From Adiantum capillus-veneris (taxonomy: Eukaryota > Streptophyta > Polypodiopsida > Polypodiales > Pteridaceae), in NCBI GenBank assembly GCA_014529385.2, contig CM043960.1, positions 25,488,396 to 25,552,395 on the forward strand: 64,000 nucleotides of DNA. Direction: 5' to 3'. The position numbers and the translations under genes were made by a program. Below the pieces are notes generated by a model. The model did not search any database. It worked only from the letters and a program-made list of their open reading frames with translations, and had not been told where the DNA came from. Of the stretch, positions 9,729 to 20,019 are shown piece after piece. The first letter of the stretch is position 1. Each line of letters starts with the position of its first letter.

Positions 9729-12388
9729 TGAAACTAGCCCGTAGGGCGATAGGCTTTGGCTTTCACCCGAAATTATACCTAGATGAATCCAGGATAAGCC
9801 CAGATTCACCCATTAAAAAAAAGTGCAAGGTATAGACCCATGGTAGTCACCCACAAGACAATATAACCATCAGCTTCATCATGCATAGTATTGACTAAAT
9901 ACCACGACATCCCCACTAACGTCGTCAGTGCCCAATAGTGGGTGTAGAACTAGGTACTAACATATGCTCCCAAACACAACACCACACACACACGCACACA
10001 CACCTGAGCATACATCAACACAAAGTTCAACGTACTGAGTTTCTGTCATGACTCCGGAGATCAAGGGCAGACTCAACCATAATGAAGCCTAGCATGAAAG
10101 AAGCATTAAATAGGAAAAATTAGCACAAAAATGAGGAAGTTGATAGGGCATACGCACCACAAAAGATAGAAAGAATTAGCACAATATCAACTGGTCGTAA
10201 CTCGGACGAAAACTTCACAATGTGAAGTCTGCATGTCCGCTCTACGACTAAAAAATATACCTAGAGACACACACACAGAGAACGTGCAAAGGAAACCTGC
10301 GATGGGAATTAACACTTAAGCACACACATGGCTCGAAAGCTAGAATGCTCCGAGCAGACGCTGACAACTTGTAGGCCCCAAAATTGGCGCCCCTTTCGTT
10401 TCTTTATACTTTGAGAGGGTAAATTACAAAGTAGAGTCCTGGGAATTCTTTACCTGTATCCAGCTAGATACCACCTGTTTTGGTCAAATTTCGACAACAT
10501 AACAGCCCCAAAACTTGCGCGAAACCAATTCCCCTGTTGGAACTCACTTTCACTGGCATAAACCCTATGATTCCTGCCCAAAAACAGTAAATTCAGCACG
10601 CTGTATTTACTGGTTTTTGCCCTGTTTTCATCCCTAAACAGTCCCTGAACTCTCCTCTGTCAATGGGGCACTGTTCCCAATGGTTCTCGCGTCCGTATGG
10701 CTGAAAAACAGTCAAATTACAGTGCATACACAGCGCTGAAAACGCACCTGTTTGGTGAGGTTATGACCCTCACCGGTGCCTGCTTTTGGAGTAGCAGTTA
10801 GCTACTCCTGTTCCCGCTCAGGGAGGCTCTTGCCTCAGCACGAAAGTATGAAACCACACAGATGTACATCAGTCAAATGAGGAGCCCTCTTGTGGGGCAT
10901 CACATAACTCCACGTAGGGGGGGGGGGGGGGGGAGAGAGCAATCTGTAGTGTGCAAGGCATCACTCCTAGCACCACATTGTACATCATAGTTACCCGGAA
11001 CGCGGAACGGGAACGGCAACGGGATCCCCGCGGAACGAGGGAACGGCTAGGGGTCCGGAACGGGAACGTCGCGGAACGGGAGGTATAAAAAACACCCAAA
11101 TAGTGCAATTTTTAGCTCCTTGTGTTTAACTACAAGGAGTATTAGAGTGCTTTGACACTAATACTCACAAAAAACTCGTTTTGAAGACCATTCAACCTTG
11201 CTATGACTAGATGATGAGAGAGAGAGAGAGAGAGAGTGAGATGGAGAGGGAGAGATTTGAGAGAGTGGGAGGGAGAGGAAGAGAGCTTGAAGGCTTGAAG
11301 CCTTGAGCCTTGAGAGAGTGAGTCTTGAGAGGGAGAGGGAGAGAGCTTGAGCCTTGAGGATTAGCTTGTGAAGAGAAAGGGGAAGGGGGGTGCATTTTAT
11401 GAGTCCTTGAGGCCTCGCACACTTTCAAAAGAAGCCCAAACATTTACTTCAATTTTTTCAATTTTTGCCAAATTTGTTTGTAGCCGTTGGCCGTTCCAGG
11501 GGCATTCCAGAACGGTCCGGGGGCGTTTCGGAACGTTCCAGAACGGCCGTTCCGATTTGCATTGGCCACCCGGAACGTCAGACATTCCGGGACGTTTCGG
11601 AACGTTCGGGAAGGGAACTGCCCCCCGGAACGCCGGAACGGGGGCTAGGGGGCGTTCCCCGGTAACTATGCTGTACATAGAGTGGAAAGAAAGCACTCCA
11701 TAGCTCTTAACCTATGACAGTTCTTGCAAAATGAGCCTCCCACCTATAAATTCAGCGCTACCTCTTCATGCATGAGAAAAGTGCAATAAATTGCGCCACT
11801 TCGCAAGATTACAAGCATTTTCCCGTTTCAGGGTTGCCGCCTAAAAATCTCCCAGCTGGTTGCGCAGTTGACTTCGCGCGGCAGAGTTGTAAAATGTTCC
11901 CCTTGTCATTCCGAAGGTAATGACGCGAACACATCACACGGCCCAAAATAGCAGTTCCCTAATTTTTAGGAGATGCTTCCATTGGGCTCCCACTGGTCTT
12001 CTGACCATCTATCCTCATTGGGACCGCATCCAAAAGTACAATGTGGCTCAACTATCAGATACTTTCTATTGGTGATCCCACCTTGACTTTATGCCTTTAT
12101 TGAGTTCACTTCCTAGTATCCACCAACTTGCTAAGTGCGACGGGGGGGCCTACATGACCTTGGACTGAGCCTAGACATCCTCTTACTATACGAATTCCAG
12201 TGTCGACCAACTTCCCATCTGCGGGTGAAACTACAATTCACATTGGCCATACAATGTCCGATCATTTGCAACTTCAAAAGGAGGGTCTCAAAAATAAAAC
12301 AAAAAATCATTGGAAAGAAACCAACAACTAAGGTTAGCAGATGCCACGTCCTCGTGACATAGTTAACAGCTGCCACGCCCTCATGACA
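9729..12388 (-). repeat. Element B 5' LTR (contains a MITE)
   Basis: Bounded on the left by the primer-binding site and starting TGAAACTAGCCC on the plus strand; it ends CATGACA at 12388. Without the 685 bp MITE and its target duplication it is about 1.97 kb. It holds a CA-rich stretch (about 9980-10005), a 17-base G run (10917-10933), and CAGCACGCTGTATTTACTG-type modules shared with other B-type LTRs. The outer flank, GAAGGCCAAAGCC, continues element C gag (compare GAAAGCCAAAGCC at 27278 in F gag), so B inserted into C gag. A block at 9915-9975 recurs at 40615-40675. Confidence 0.82.
10986..11670. mobile_element. hAT-like MITE, copy 1
   Basis: A 685 bp non-coding element with terminal inverted repeats CATAGTTACC...GGTAACTATG. 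It is flanked by TTGTACAT (10978-10985) and CTGTACAT (11671-11678), an 8 bp target duplication with one mismatch. Both ends are packed with GGAACG/CGTTCC motifs, typical of subterminal transposase-binding arrays; the centre is GA-rich. An 8 bp duplication and short inverted repeats point to the hAT superfamily. No transposase is encoded. A near-identical copy lies at 37779-38468. It sits inside the B 5' LTR. Confidence 0.9.
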
Positions 12389-13196
12389 GAAGGCCAAAGC
12401 CCTCGGAGCATCTCGGAATCCAGAAAAGGATTCAAATTTTATCGACTGTCATCTTCTTTAAATGCCTTCGTCTTCTTGCTCTTGTCTTCGAAAAAGTCGT
12501 ATTGGTTGGCTCTGTAGAAGTGCTTCTTCTTCACATAAAAAACATGTGGTCGTCGGAGTCCGAATTGTCAAAGGATGACTCCTCCGTAGAGCTATCAGAA
12601 ACTGGTCGGAATTTGAGTTTCTTTGCCTTTTTCTTGCTCTTTGCTTCGCTTTTTGCCCTTTCTGTCCTCCTCGCTCGAGTCAGAAGAGCTAAAACAACTG
12701 TCAGAAGAAGAGGAAGAAGAATTGGGTAGTCCTTCAAAACGCACACGCTTCTTCTGCTTTCTTGCAGATGCAAAAGAAGATTGACGGCCCAAGTAACCAG
12801 GGTAGTCAATCCCCTTCTTGCGCTTCTTTGATTGCTTTTTCGATTGATTCTTCGTGTCCAAAAGCTGACTGGTCTGGGTCTGAACCACCTCTTGAAATTC
12901 TTGTTCTGTAAACATCCTCGGAGTAGGAGGTTTCTTGATTGCCGGTTTAATTGGTGGTTCGGTGGCTTTCTGCCACTGAGTATGCACTTCAGCCATGGAC
13001 TGTTGAGACAGAAATTTAGCAAACTCAGGATCTTTAGCAAACTGAAGCATCTGCTTTGTGCACTCGTCAACCTGTTGTTGACGTTGCATCTCCGAAAGTT
13101 CATACTGTGTAGGCCGAGGTGGCCCGTACTCATCGTCTGTTAAGTGGTTTACTCAGCCGTTGCAGAAGAAGTCGATTGATTCTTTTCTGAATCCAT
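12389..13196 (-). pseudogene. Element C gag fragment
   Basis: Minus-strand gag starting at the ATG at 13196 (MDSEKNQS). It contains QMLQFAKDPEFAKFLSQQSM (about 13040), a basic stretch KKQSKKRKKGIDYPGYLG (about 12800), and a tail of serine and acidic residues (SSSSSSD, DSSEEDRKGKK, about 12720-12650). Frames shift near 13090 and 12640. It is cut at 12388 by the B LTR. F gag (34914-35391 plus 26690-27632) is its close copy, including the serine/acidic tail. The rest of C lies to the left of B and is outside the window or lost. Confidence 0.85.
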
Positions 13197-13248
13197 AACT
13201 ATCGCGAGAAAAGGGATCGGAATTCCCGGTAGAAGAGAAATCGGTTAT

Positions 13249-13260
13249 GCTTTGATACCA
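13249..13260 (-). promoter_or_regulatory. Primer-binding site of element C (initiator tRNA-Met type)
   Basis: Plus-strand GCTTTGATACCA is the complement of TGGTATCAAAGC, one change from the plant initiator tRNA-Met site TGGTATCAGAGC. It is one base from the LTR at 13262. Confidence 0.85.
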
Positions 13261-13261
13261 C

Positions 13262-13819
13262 TGTAACAAACTTGGACACCCCAAGTCAAGATTCTGTCGC
13301 GATACAACAGAGAATCACTTTAAAACACTTCACAAAATCAAAAGAGAGTCGACACGGCCCGGCGTAGTTCCGTGCCAAGAGATACTGGACCCAAAGACTG
13401 GCGCCCCTTTCGGTATTTCTTTTATATTAATCTTTGAGCAAAGTACAATTGCCCGCGGGTGCTCGCTCTCAGACTCTGCGTCCAGATGCTCTGTAGAGTG
13501 AGCCCCTTGGGTTCAATTTATAAGTTACAAGGGATGCTAGAAGCAGAGCCCCATAAGCATTAAACCTAAAAGCAATGGCTCCCAAAATCTAGCGCTGCCC
13601 AAAAGCAGCAGCGGAAATCGCAGAATTACGTACAGTTTTGCCACGTCAACAGCCAACGCGTTTTACGGCAGTCCGTACAACCAACGCTTTTTCCGGGATT
13701 TCGTACGCATTGCCACGTCAGCTAGTCAACGTGCATTGCGGAGATCCGTATGTCAGCCACTTGGGTGTGTGTGTGTGTGTGTGTGTGTACGAGCACTACC
13801 ACATCATCAATTTGTGACA
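13262..13819 (-). repeat. LTR shared by elements C (5' LTR) and F (3' LTR)
   Basis: Starts TGTAACAAACTTGG and ends ATTTGTGACA on the plus strand, 558 bp. On its left is a primer-binding site and gag (a 5' LTR of C); on its right is a polypurine tract and pol 3' end (a 3' LTR of F). It contains a TG repeat at about 13764-13788. A shorter version with an internal deletion lies at 35457-35658. Confidence 0.88.
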
Positions 13820-13835
13820 TATCCCCCTCTTGAAA
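13820..13835 (-). promoter_or_regulatory. Polypurine tract of element F
   Basis: On the minus strand TTTCAAGAGGGGGATA precedes the LTR start TGTCACAAATTG. This marks the 3' end of the F internal region. Confidence 0.78.
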
Positions 13836-14429
13836 GAATTGTTATCGCCCTCAACTACACCTGCAAAAGAGACAGTAGCCATAAACTATTTTCTATTGAC
13901 ACTGACTGTTAATATCGACGCACTAGACACGACACATCTAGCACTTGTACAAAACGACAGTCACATCACAAGACATCACAGGACATCACATGACAAATCA
14001 CAAAAAAATTCATTCCAAATCTCAAACCATGGCTGTCAGCAACGTATTTAGTAATCGCATCTAGATCCAAACCAGGCCTCACTGATGCCCGATTAACTAA
14101 TCCTTATTGCGATCATGTCTATAGAGATTTATTAGACCGAAATGCTACAGTCATTTCGTCTTTCAGTTCCTACACTCAAGCAAATCAAGTGAAAGAGTAC
14201 AAATCAATCATATTCATTTTCGGAAATTCCATGTCATAAAGTCATACAGTAGAATATTGGTCAGCCCATTAGTATCCTTGAAACCCAAAGGGGACATCAG
14301 TGACCTTATTCAAAAATCGAGGTAATCTGTTGACAAAGGAGCGGAGTGACTCCCCTCTTGTGCAAACTTACAGCACTAGATTCACCCTTGCTGAATTCGG
14401 GGTTCTGTCAAAGTAGACTATGCTAGACC
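13836..14429 (-). other. Element F 3' untranslated internal region
   Basis: Lies between the chromodomain end and the polypurine tract of F. No open frame or recognisable domain on either strand. A run of short GACATCACA repeats occurs at about 13973-13992. Confidence 0.5.
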
Positions 14430-16228
14430 AAATGCTTCATGGTAAAGTTCCAAAATTGAGGAGTACCTCCTAGGTCCTCCTCCTCCATCCACTTCGCATC
14501 CAATGCGGGATAGTTCTTGAATTTAACCAAGAACCGCCGAATCACTTTACCTTTCATCTTTCATTCCTTGCGTGCCAAAATCTGTTCTGGAACGAGTATC
14601 ACCTCGCTTTCCTTAAATTCGGGTTGCTCATCAGGCTCCCAGCAACTGACATCACCTTTAAAAGGCTTCAAAAGACTCACATGGAATGCATTGTGAATCT
14701 TCCAAGTATCAGGCAGCTTGAGTCAAAAGGAGACATCATTTATCTTTTTCTTTTATCTAGAAAGGGCCATAATACCTCATGCTAAGCTTTGGAGAAAGCC
14801 CCTCCTTTCCCTTTCGTTTTCTTAGGCATGCCTTCTCAAAACGTCAGATCACCCAATCGTCTTCCTTTAATTTCAAATCTCATCAATGTCGATCTGCTAC
14901 CTTCTTATGTCGTTCTTGAGATTTCGTTAAAGCCTACCGGACCTTGGCAAAAGCAGTGTCCAAGTCCTTCGTGTCCTGGTCGGCTTCAAAAACCTTGTCT
15001 TTAGTGCTAAGGAAGGGTGGAACCTTCCGAGCACCTTCAATTATCTCAAATGGTGCCTTCCTCGTCAAAGAGTGGACCGTGTTGTTGTAGGCAAATTCCA
15101 CCGAAGGCAAAAAAAAAATCCCATTGAGTCTTCTAATCAAAGATGTAAGACTCCAATAAATTCGGAACAACTGAATTTGCAATCTCACATTGCCCATCAT
15201 TTGCGGGTGGAATGATGACAAGAACTGCAACCCTGTGCCAATGTTCTCCCAAATAGCCCTCCAAAACAAACTCATGAATCAGGGATCTCTGTCGAAGACT
15301 ATTGTCTCAAGCATGCCATGTAATCGAAATATCCGAGCAATGAACAGTCTCGCTAACTGGTCCGGCTTGACTGTTTTCTTCACTTGAATGAAGTGAGCTT
15401 GCTTGCTAAATCTGTCTATGACAGTCCAAATGCCATCGTGCCAACTCTGTGTCTTCGCGAGATCAAAAATGAAATCCATTGCAATACTTTCCCAGGGGTG
15501 GGTGGAAATGGGTAAAGGCTGTAGTAATCCCTGTGCCTTATGCCTATCAAACTTGACCTTCTGGCATACTAAACAATTGCGAACAAAGTCGTCCACAACC
15601 TTCTTGAGTCTCGGCCAAAAGAAATAATGCTCCACACCTTTCAAGGTGGTGTCAATGCCGTGGTGATCCGTAAAAGATGGACAACGGCACTCGGTCAAAA
15701 CCTTTTCCCTCAACGGCTGTGTGATGCACAACATTGTCTTCTTCATCAAGTAGACATCCCGTATGGAATATCTTCCCATTCTGTATCCAAGTAAAAACAT
15801 CGAAAAATCCAGATCGGTGGCGTATTGATCAACCATATCCTCGAAGCTTCTATAATGAATCGCGGAAATAGCCAAGACTAGTGGCTTCCGAGACAATGCA
15901 TCTGCCACCAAGTTTTTTTGTCCCTGTAACATGGACAATCTGGAAGTGAAACTGTGACAAGATGTTAGCCCACCGCATCTACTTTTCCAAAAGCTGCTTC
16001 TGTGACAAGAAGTAGTGTAAACTCTGATGATCAGTAAAGACCGTGAAATCGGCTCCGAGTAGGTAATGTCGCCACTGAGTAAGAGCATAGATCACTGCCA
16101 ATAGCTCTTTCTCATAAATCTGTGCTGTCAATTTTGGCCTAGAAAACAATCGGCTTTCATAGGCAATCACGTGGCCTTCTTGCATTAAGACCGCACCCAG
16201 ACTACGACCACAAGCATCACAATATACT
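14430..16228 (-). pseudogene. Element F RNase H end, integrase and chromodomain (broken)
   Basis: Minus-strand order from 16228 down: RNase H (CGRSLGAVLMQEGHVIAYES, YEKELLAVIYAL, TDHQSLHYFL), linker DALSRKPLVL, zinc region ending CLVCQKVKFDRHK (about 15560), core AMDFIFDLAKT, TVIDRFSKQAHFIQVKKTV, VFDRDP (15490-15290), AYNNTVHSLTRKAPFEI (about 15070), an HNAFHVSLL block (about 14690) and a chromodomain IRRFLVKFKNYPALDAKWM (about 14540-14480). Several stops and shifts. RNase H is cut exactly at 16228 by element G and resumes at 25085, where PFEV leads into the YCDACG motif. Confidence 0.92.
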
Positions 16229-17462
16229 TGTCACGTGATACATCCAACCCTATGTGTCCGTGGACAAGCTACAACATGACCAAGGTTCAGTTCAGTCAAG
16301 TCGGTCTAGAATAGGAAGTGATCTAGCACTTTTATGAGTCTATTCGCAAACCATGCATGTCCACACACTTAGAATAGATGCATATCCTCTAGTTGCACAC
16401 AGCATGATCATCAGATTCCATTAGGAGCATCTTTACAGTGCATAGACCTATTTTCCCTATTTTTGACATTTTTCACTTATTATTTTGAGTGACATTTGTT
16501 GGAAACTAGGTAGGGTAATTTTGCTAAGTTTGTATATAAGAAACCTAGCGCTAGCACTTTTTGGCAAAAGAGGCAACAGGGACTTCAGTTCAACAGGCAC
16601 CTTCTCAGCAGGACCCCAACAGGCCTAGCGTTTTTGCAACACGGCAGCAAGGACCTAGCGTTTTGCAACCACAGATCAGCCCTTGGCGTTTTTGCATGGC
16701 AGATCAGCCTCGGTGACCACAAGACAAAGCAAATCAGCCCTAGCGATAGCAGATTCCCCAACGACAGCAGATCAGCCCTAGCGTTAGTAGTTTCCTCAGC
16801 AAAGACGGATTTCAGCTCCTAGCGTTTTTGGTTTGCAGATCAACCTCAACGTTTTTGCAGATCTTCGCGACGGAATCAGCCCTAGACTCAACGTTTTCAG
16901 TTTTCAGCAGTCAGTTTCCGCAGAAGAACCCCCATACCTCGACCTCGCAAATCTCACCTTCCTGCACAGCAGATCCTCGCCGCACGGTCAAATCCCGCGA
17001 AGTTTGCAGATTTAGCCCGGAAACGCAGATTTCAGCATCTTCATTTTCAGCGCGTTGTCGTCGCATCGTCGCCATCGACATCATCTCCGACATAGAGTCA
17101 GAATTCAGCAAATAAAGATTTGCAGATTTCAGTCATTAGCATTTTCAGATTTCAGCCCGTCTCATCGTCGGCAAGTCCAAAGCATTGTAGAGATTTGTGC
17201 AATCATAAGTAGACCGCTCTCTCCATAGAGAGTGGGACCTTCGGAGGAGGGTTTGACAGCATTCTCGTGTCGTATTCTTCTCTCTCTATCTCTCAGTCTC
17301 AGCACCTTTATTCACAGTGTTCATCACTTTGTTTGTGTCCATTGCACTCTCTCACTAAAGGAATGGAAGGCTCTCCCTTCGGTAAGTAAAAGGAACCCTT
17401 GAGCACAGTTCGGAGCACTCATCTTGAGCAAAGTTCAACATTCACTTCCGCGGCACCTTACA
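16229..17462 (+). repeat. Element G 5' LTR
   Basis: Starts TGTCACGTGATACATCC and ends CACCTTACA, 1234 bp. It matches the A LTR. A TATA-like TATATAAG lies at 16533-16540. Downstream of it a run of AGCGTTTTTG-like motifs (16550-17160) fills the R-U5 region. A primer-binding site follows two bases later. Confidence 0.9.
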
Positions 17463-17463
17463 T

Positions 17464-17475
17464 TGGTATCAGAGC
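17464..17475 (+). promoter_or_regulatory. Element G primer-binding site (initiator tRNA-Met)
   Basis: TGGTATCAGAGC, an exact match to the plant initiator tRNA-Met binding site, one base after the LTR end. Confidence 0.95.
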
Positions 17476-17696
17476 TTTGGCAGTGTTTTGTATCACTCAA
17501 GGAAAGAACCACAGAATTTTTTTTGCTTGTTGCGGTCGCACGTAACCCAAGACCTCTTGGGCGTGTCGATTCCTAATCGTGTTTTTGAAGAGTGACGGGA
17601 AACCCAAGAAAGAAGGGCTTGTCCAGCCTCCCCTTGTGCCTCTTTTCACTCATTGAGAGCGGACCGTACACTTAGCGGCCGGCCAATCGATGTGAG

Positions 17697-18581
17697 GTGG
17701 GAAAAAGCAACCTTGGTGTGAGCGCAAGGCCGCCAAGGGGTGCGCCCGTAGAAAAGAGCAGAACTCGGGTAAAGAGAAGATCCTTCTCTAACACAGATTG
17801 CAAGCGAAACAAGAACCTCAAGACCCCCAAGAACCTCAAGAACCTCGAGAACTCAAGACCCTCAAGAACCCAAGACCCACAAGAACCCAAGTTCCTGGTG
17901 AACTTAAGAACCCAAGACTTCAATGGATGGTCATCACCCGAAGCGGAATGGATACCTCCATGTGAGCATGGGAGTGGCGAAGAAGAGTTTTCCTCACCAG
18001 GAGGTTTTTCCAACCCTCCCCCTTCCCCATCTACGCCAAAGATTGCACCAGATCCTATGGCAGCTTTCGACAAGATGATGATGGACAGGGAGTTAGAACG
18101 CAAAGCAAGAAAAGCAGAAAGAATGGCAGCCATAGCTCGTGAATCCGCAGAAAGAAGGACAGCCATAAATCGTGAATACGAAGAAAGAATGGCAGCCATA
18201 AAGCGTGAGCACGAGCAAGCACGCTTGGAAGCCAAAGCAAGAGAAGCAGAATTTGATCGCGAGAACAAAGCAAGAAAAGAAATGAACGACCGACACATGA
18301 AAGAAATGTTGCGACTCTTTTCTCAAGTTCAAGCACAGATGCAAGAGATTCGAGAAAACGAGACACTCTCAGTCTCGTCTTTTCCAAAGCATGACACACA
18401 TGATTTGGATGATACTGACAAGTATGATGAATTGCATGATGATGATAAGCATGACGATGAGCATGATCAAGATGTGATTTCTCACAAGCATGATGATTTG
18501 CATGAAGATGATGTGATTGTTCACAAGGATGATGTGTTAGTTAATACTTTCTCTAGTGAAGCTAACATCATTGCAAATTAG
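17697..18581 (+). CDS. Element G ORF1, gag-like protein with coiled coil and His/Asp tail
   Basis: Open frame of 294 codons after the G primer-binding site, in the place of gag. Residues 1-30 are basic. Residues about 40-75 come from a degenerate AAGAACCTC DNA repeat (17809-17913). Residues 121-218 are a long charged helix starting MAAFDKMMMDRELERK. It contains three consecutive 11-residue units (ERMAAIARESA, ERRTAINREYE, ERMAAIKREHE; DNA 18117-18215), which suits a hendecad coiled coil. Residues about 231-284 are dominated by His and Asp (HDDDKHDDEHDQD, HKHDDLHEDD). No CCHC knuckle or capsid motif was seen. The reading frame continues past the TAG to 18738 with EEPILAFESRS and EEPILALEPRS repeats. 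The start was chosen as the first ATG in frame; an upstream start is not excluded. A gag N-terminal role is inferred from position only. Confidence 0.6.
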   Translation: MGKSNLGVSARPPRGAPVEKSRTRVKRRSFSNTDCKRNKNLKTPKNLKNLENSRPSRTQDPQEPKFLVNLRTQDFNGWSSPEAEWIPPCEHGSGEEEFSSPGGFSNPPPSPSTPKIAPDPMAAFDKMMMDRELERKARKAERMAAIARESAERRTAINREYEERMAAIKREHEQARLEAKAREAEFDRENKARKEMNDRHMKEMLRLFSQVQAQMQEIRENETLSVSSFPKHDTHDLDDTDKYDELHDDDKHDDEHDQDVISHKHDDLHEDDVIVHKDDVLVNTFSSEANIIAN

Positions 18582-18844
18582 ATCAATCACGAAGAACCGA
18601 TCTTGGCTTTCGAGTCGAGGTCCACAGAACCCCCACAAGAAGATTCGATAAATCCCGAAGAACCGATCTTGGCTCTCGAGCCTAGGTCCAAAGAACCCTC
18701 ACAAGAAGTATTGTTGCTAATTAGACTATTTTCTTAATTTTTTAATGATTAATCTCTTTTTCTAGGATATTTTATTGTGTACACTAAGAGCTGTTAAAAG
18801 ATTATAGCTACAGGAAGTGCCATCAAGAACGGACAACTCTGATG
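18582..18844 (+). other. Element G internal sequence after ORF1, up to the H insertion
   Basis: After the ORF1 stop the same frame stays open to 18738 and holds two copies of an EEPILA(F/L)E motif in a duplicated 66-base block. The related phrase ILALESRST occurs in element A pol near 600, between RNase H and integrase. From 18739 on the sequence is AT-rich and non-coding. It is interrupted by the H LTR. Confidence 0.5.
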
Positions 18845-19949
18845 TGTCATTTGATGGGTGACGGTAAACATCGCGAGGGAGTTTCCGTAAGTTCGATGGA
18901 AAGGGCCGGGTTACGAGTGCCTCTGATGCGTCACAGGATGGGTGACAGGTGCATCAGAAAGGGGGCATTCCGTAGGCTAAGGAGGAAATCCGAACTGAGT
19001 AAGAAAATACGCGTAAGAATGCAAGCACAAGAATAAAGATGGGTTCAATGAAGCTTTTTACGAAAAGCAGGAACATTCGCAAGAGGGCAGATGCTTTCCC
19101 GCGAGGAGTCTGTGTCTGCATTGCATCTGTGCCCGTGTTCTGCACCCAGGGACGCCTAGAATGTGTTCGTGTAGCATTGTTTTCACTAACTAAGTGAGTT
19201 TTTAAAGTTTGAACAGGTGCACACTTTATTTTGTAAAGTGGCCGGTCACTTTTAAGTGACCAGCAGCCCTCTTATAATAAAATAAAGCAAGGCTCTTTAA
19301 AAACCAAGCGCTAATAAGCTACGCAGGGGCTGAAAACAGCGAGCTCTCTCTCTCCTCTCTCTAGAAGCGCCAGAGCTTCTGCTTTTTGTGCCCTATTTCC
19401 ACCAGGTGCCCGGGCCTATAAAAAGGCAGCAAGCGTTCCAGTTTTATGTACGCCGGGAGCAACAGGAGTTAGCGCTGAAGATTCTGGAGCAAGTGCTGGC
19501 GACGGAAATCTGCAAGTGTTCGTGTGACGACTGAGTACGGAGGTCACCTTTCCGAGCAAGGAGCGATAGGTATAATGTGTTGATACGCATTGAGAATTGT
19601 TGCTTTGTGTGGTTTGTTTTGCAGGAATCTCCCTTCTTACGGGAAAGCCCCTCACGGGAAGTACGGCTTCGCGCCTAAGTCCCTTACGGGAAAGAACGGC
19701 CTTGTGCCCAAGCCCTTTACGGGAAAGCACGACCTTCGGGTCTAAGATTACAGAACGGAGGGGTTTCCTCGGGTTCTCGTGCTTGTATATGAATTCTCCC
19801 TGAATAAAGAATACTGTTGACGGGGGGGGGGGGGACCAGCCCATCTTCTGGTCCCCAATACTGTGTCGATCTTCTCCCTTCTCTCACATTTGCAAAGTAT
19901 TTTATTTTTCAGATTTCTAAGTACTCGTGTACGCTCCCGTTTTGTGACA
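18845..19949 (+). repeat. Element H 5' LTR
   Basis: Bounded by TGTCATTTGATGGG and TTTTGTGACA, giving a terminal TGTCA/TGACA inverted repeat, 1105 bp. It contains a TATA box CTATAAAAAGG (19416-19425), three to four repeats of a CTTACGGGAAAG-type motif (19634-19725), a GAATAAAG polyadenylation-like signal (about 19801) and a 12-base G run. A primer-binding site follows after one base. No partner LTR remains in the window. Confidence 0.85.
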
Positions 19950-19950
19950 G

Positions 19951-19962
19951 TGGTATCAGAGC
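19951..19962 (+). promoter_or_regulatory. Element H primer-binding site (initiator tRNA-Met)
   Basis: TGGTATCAGAGC, exact, one base after the H LTR end at 19949. Confidence 0.95.
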
Positions 19963-20019
19963 TCGGACTCCTCTCTTTCTCTGCAAAGAAGGACGATTCC
20001 GGGAAGAACGGGAAGAACC

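Noticed and set aside
13244-13262. Possible tRNA-Met genes at the TGGTATCAGAGC matches (13249, 17464, 19951, 35444, 45657)
   Set aside because: Only 12-18 bases of the tRNA 3' end are present and each sits at the inner edge of an LTR; they are primer-binding sites, with no cloverleaf around them.
17672-18399. Long antisense frames opposite G ORF1 (208 and 114 codons)
   Set aside because: They mirror the charged, repeat-rich ORF1 on the other strand and contain no recognisable motif.
18582-18740. Link between the EPILALE repeats after G ORF1 and ILALESRST in element A pol as evidence of shared ancestry
   Set aside because: The match is about nine residues and low in complexity; the LTR similarity between A and G is better evidence, so this was noted but not used.
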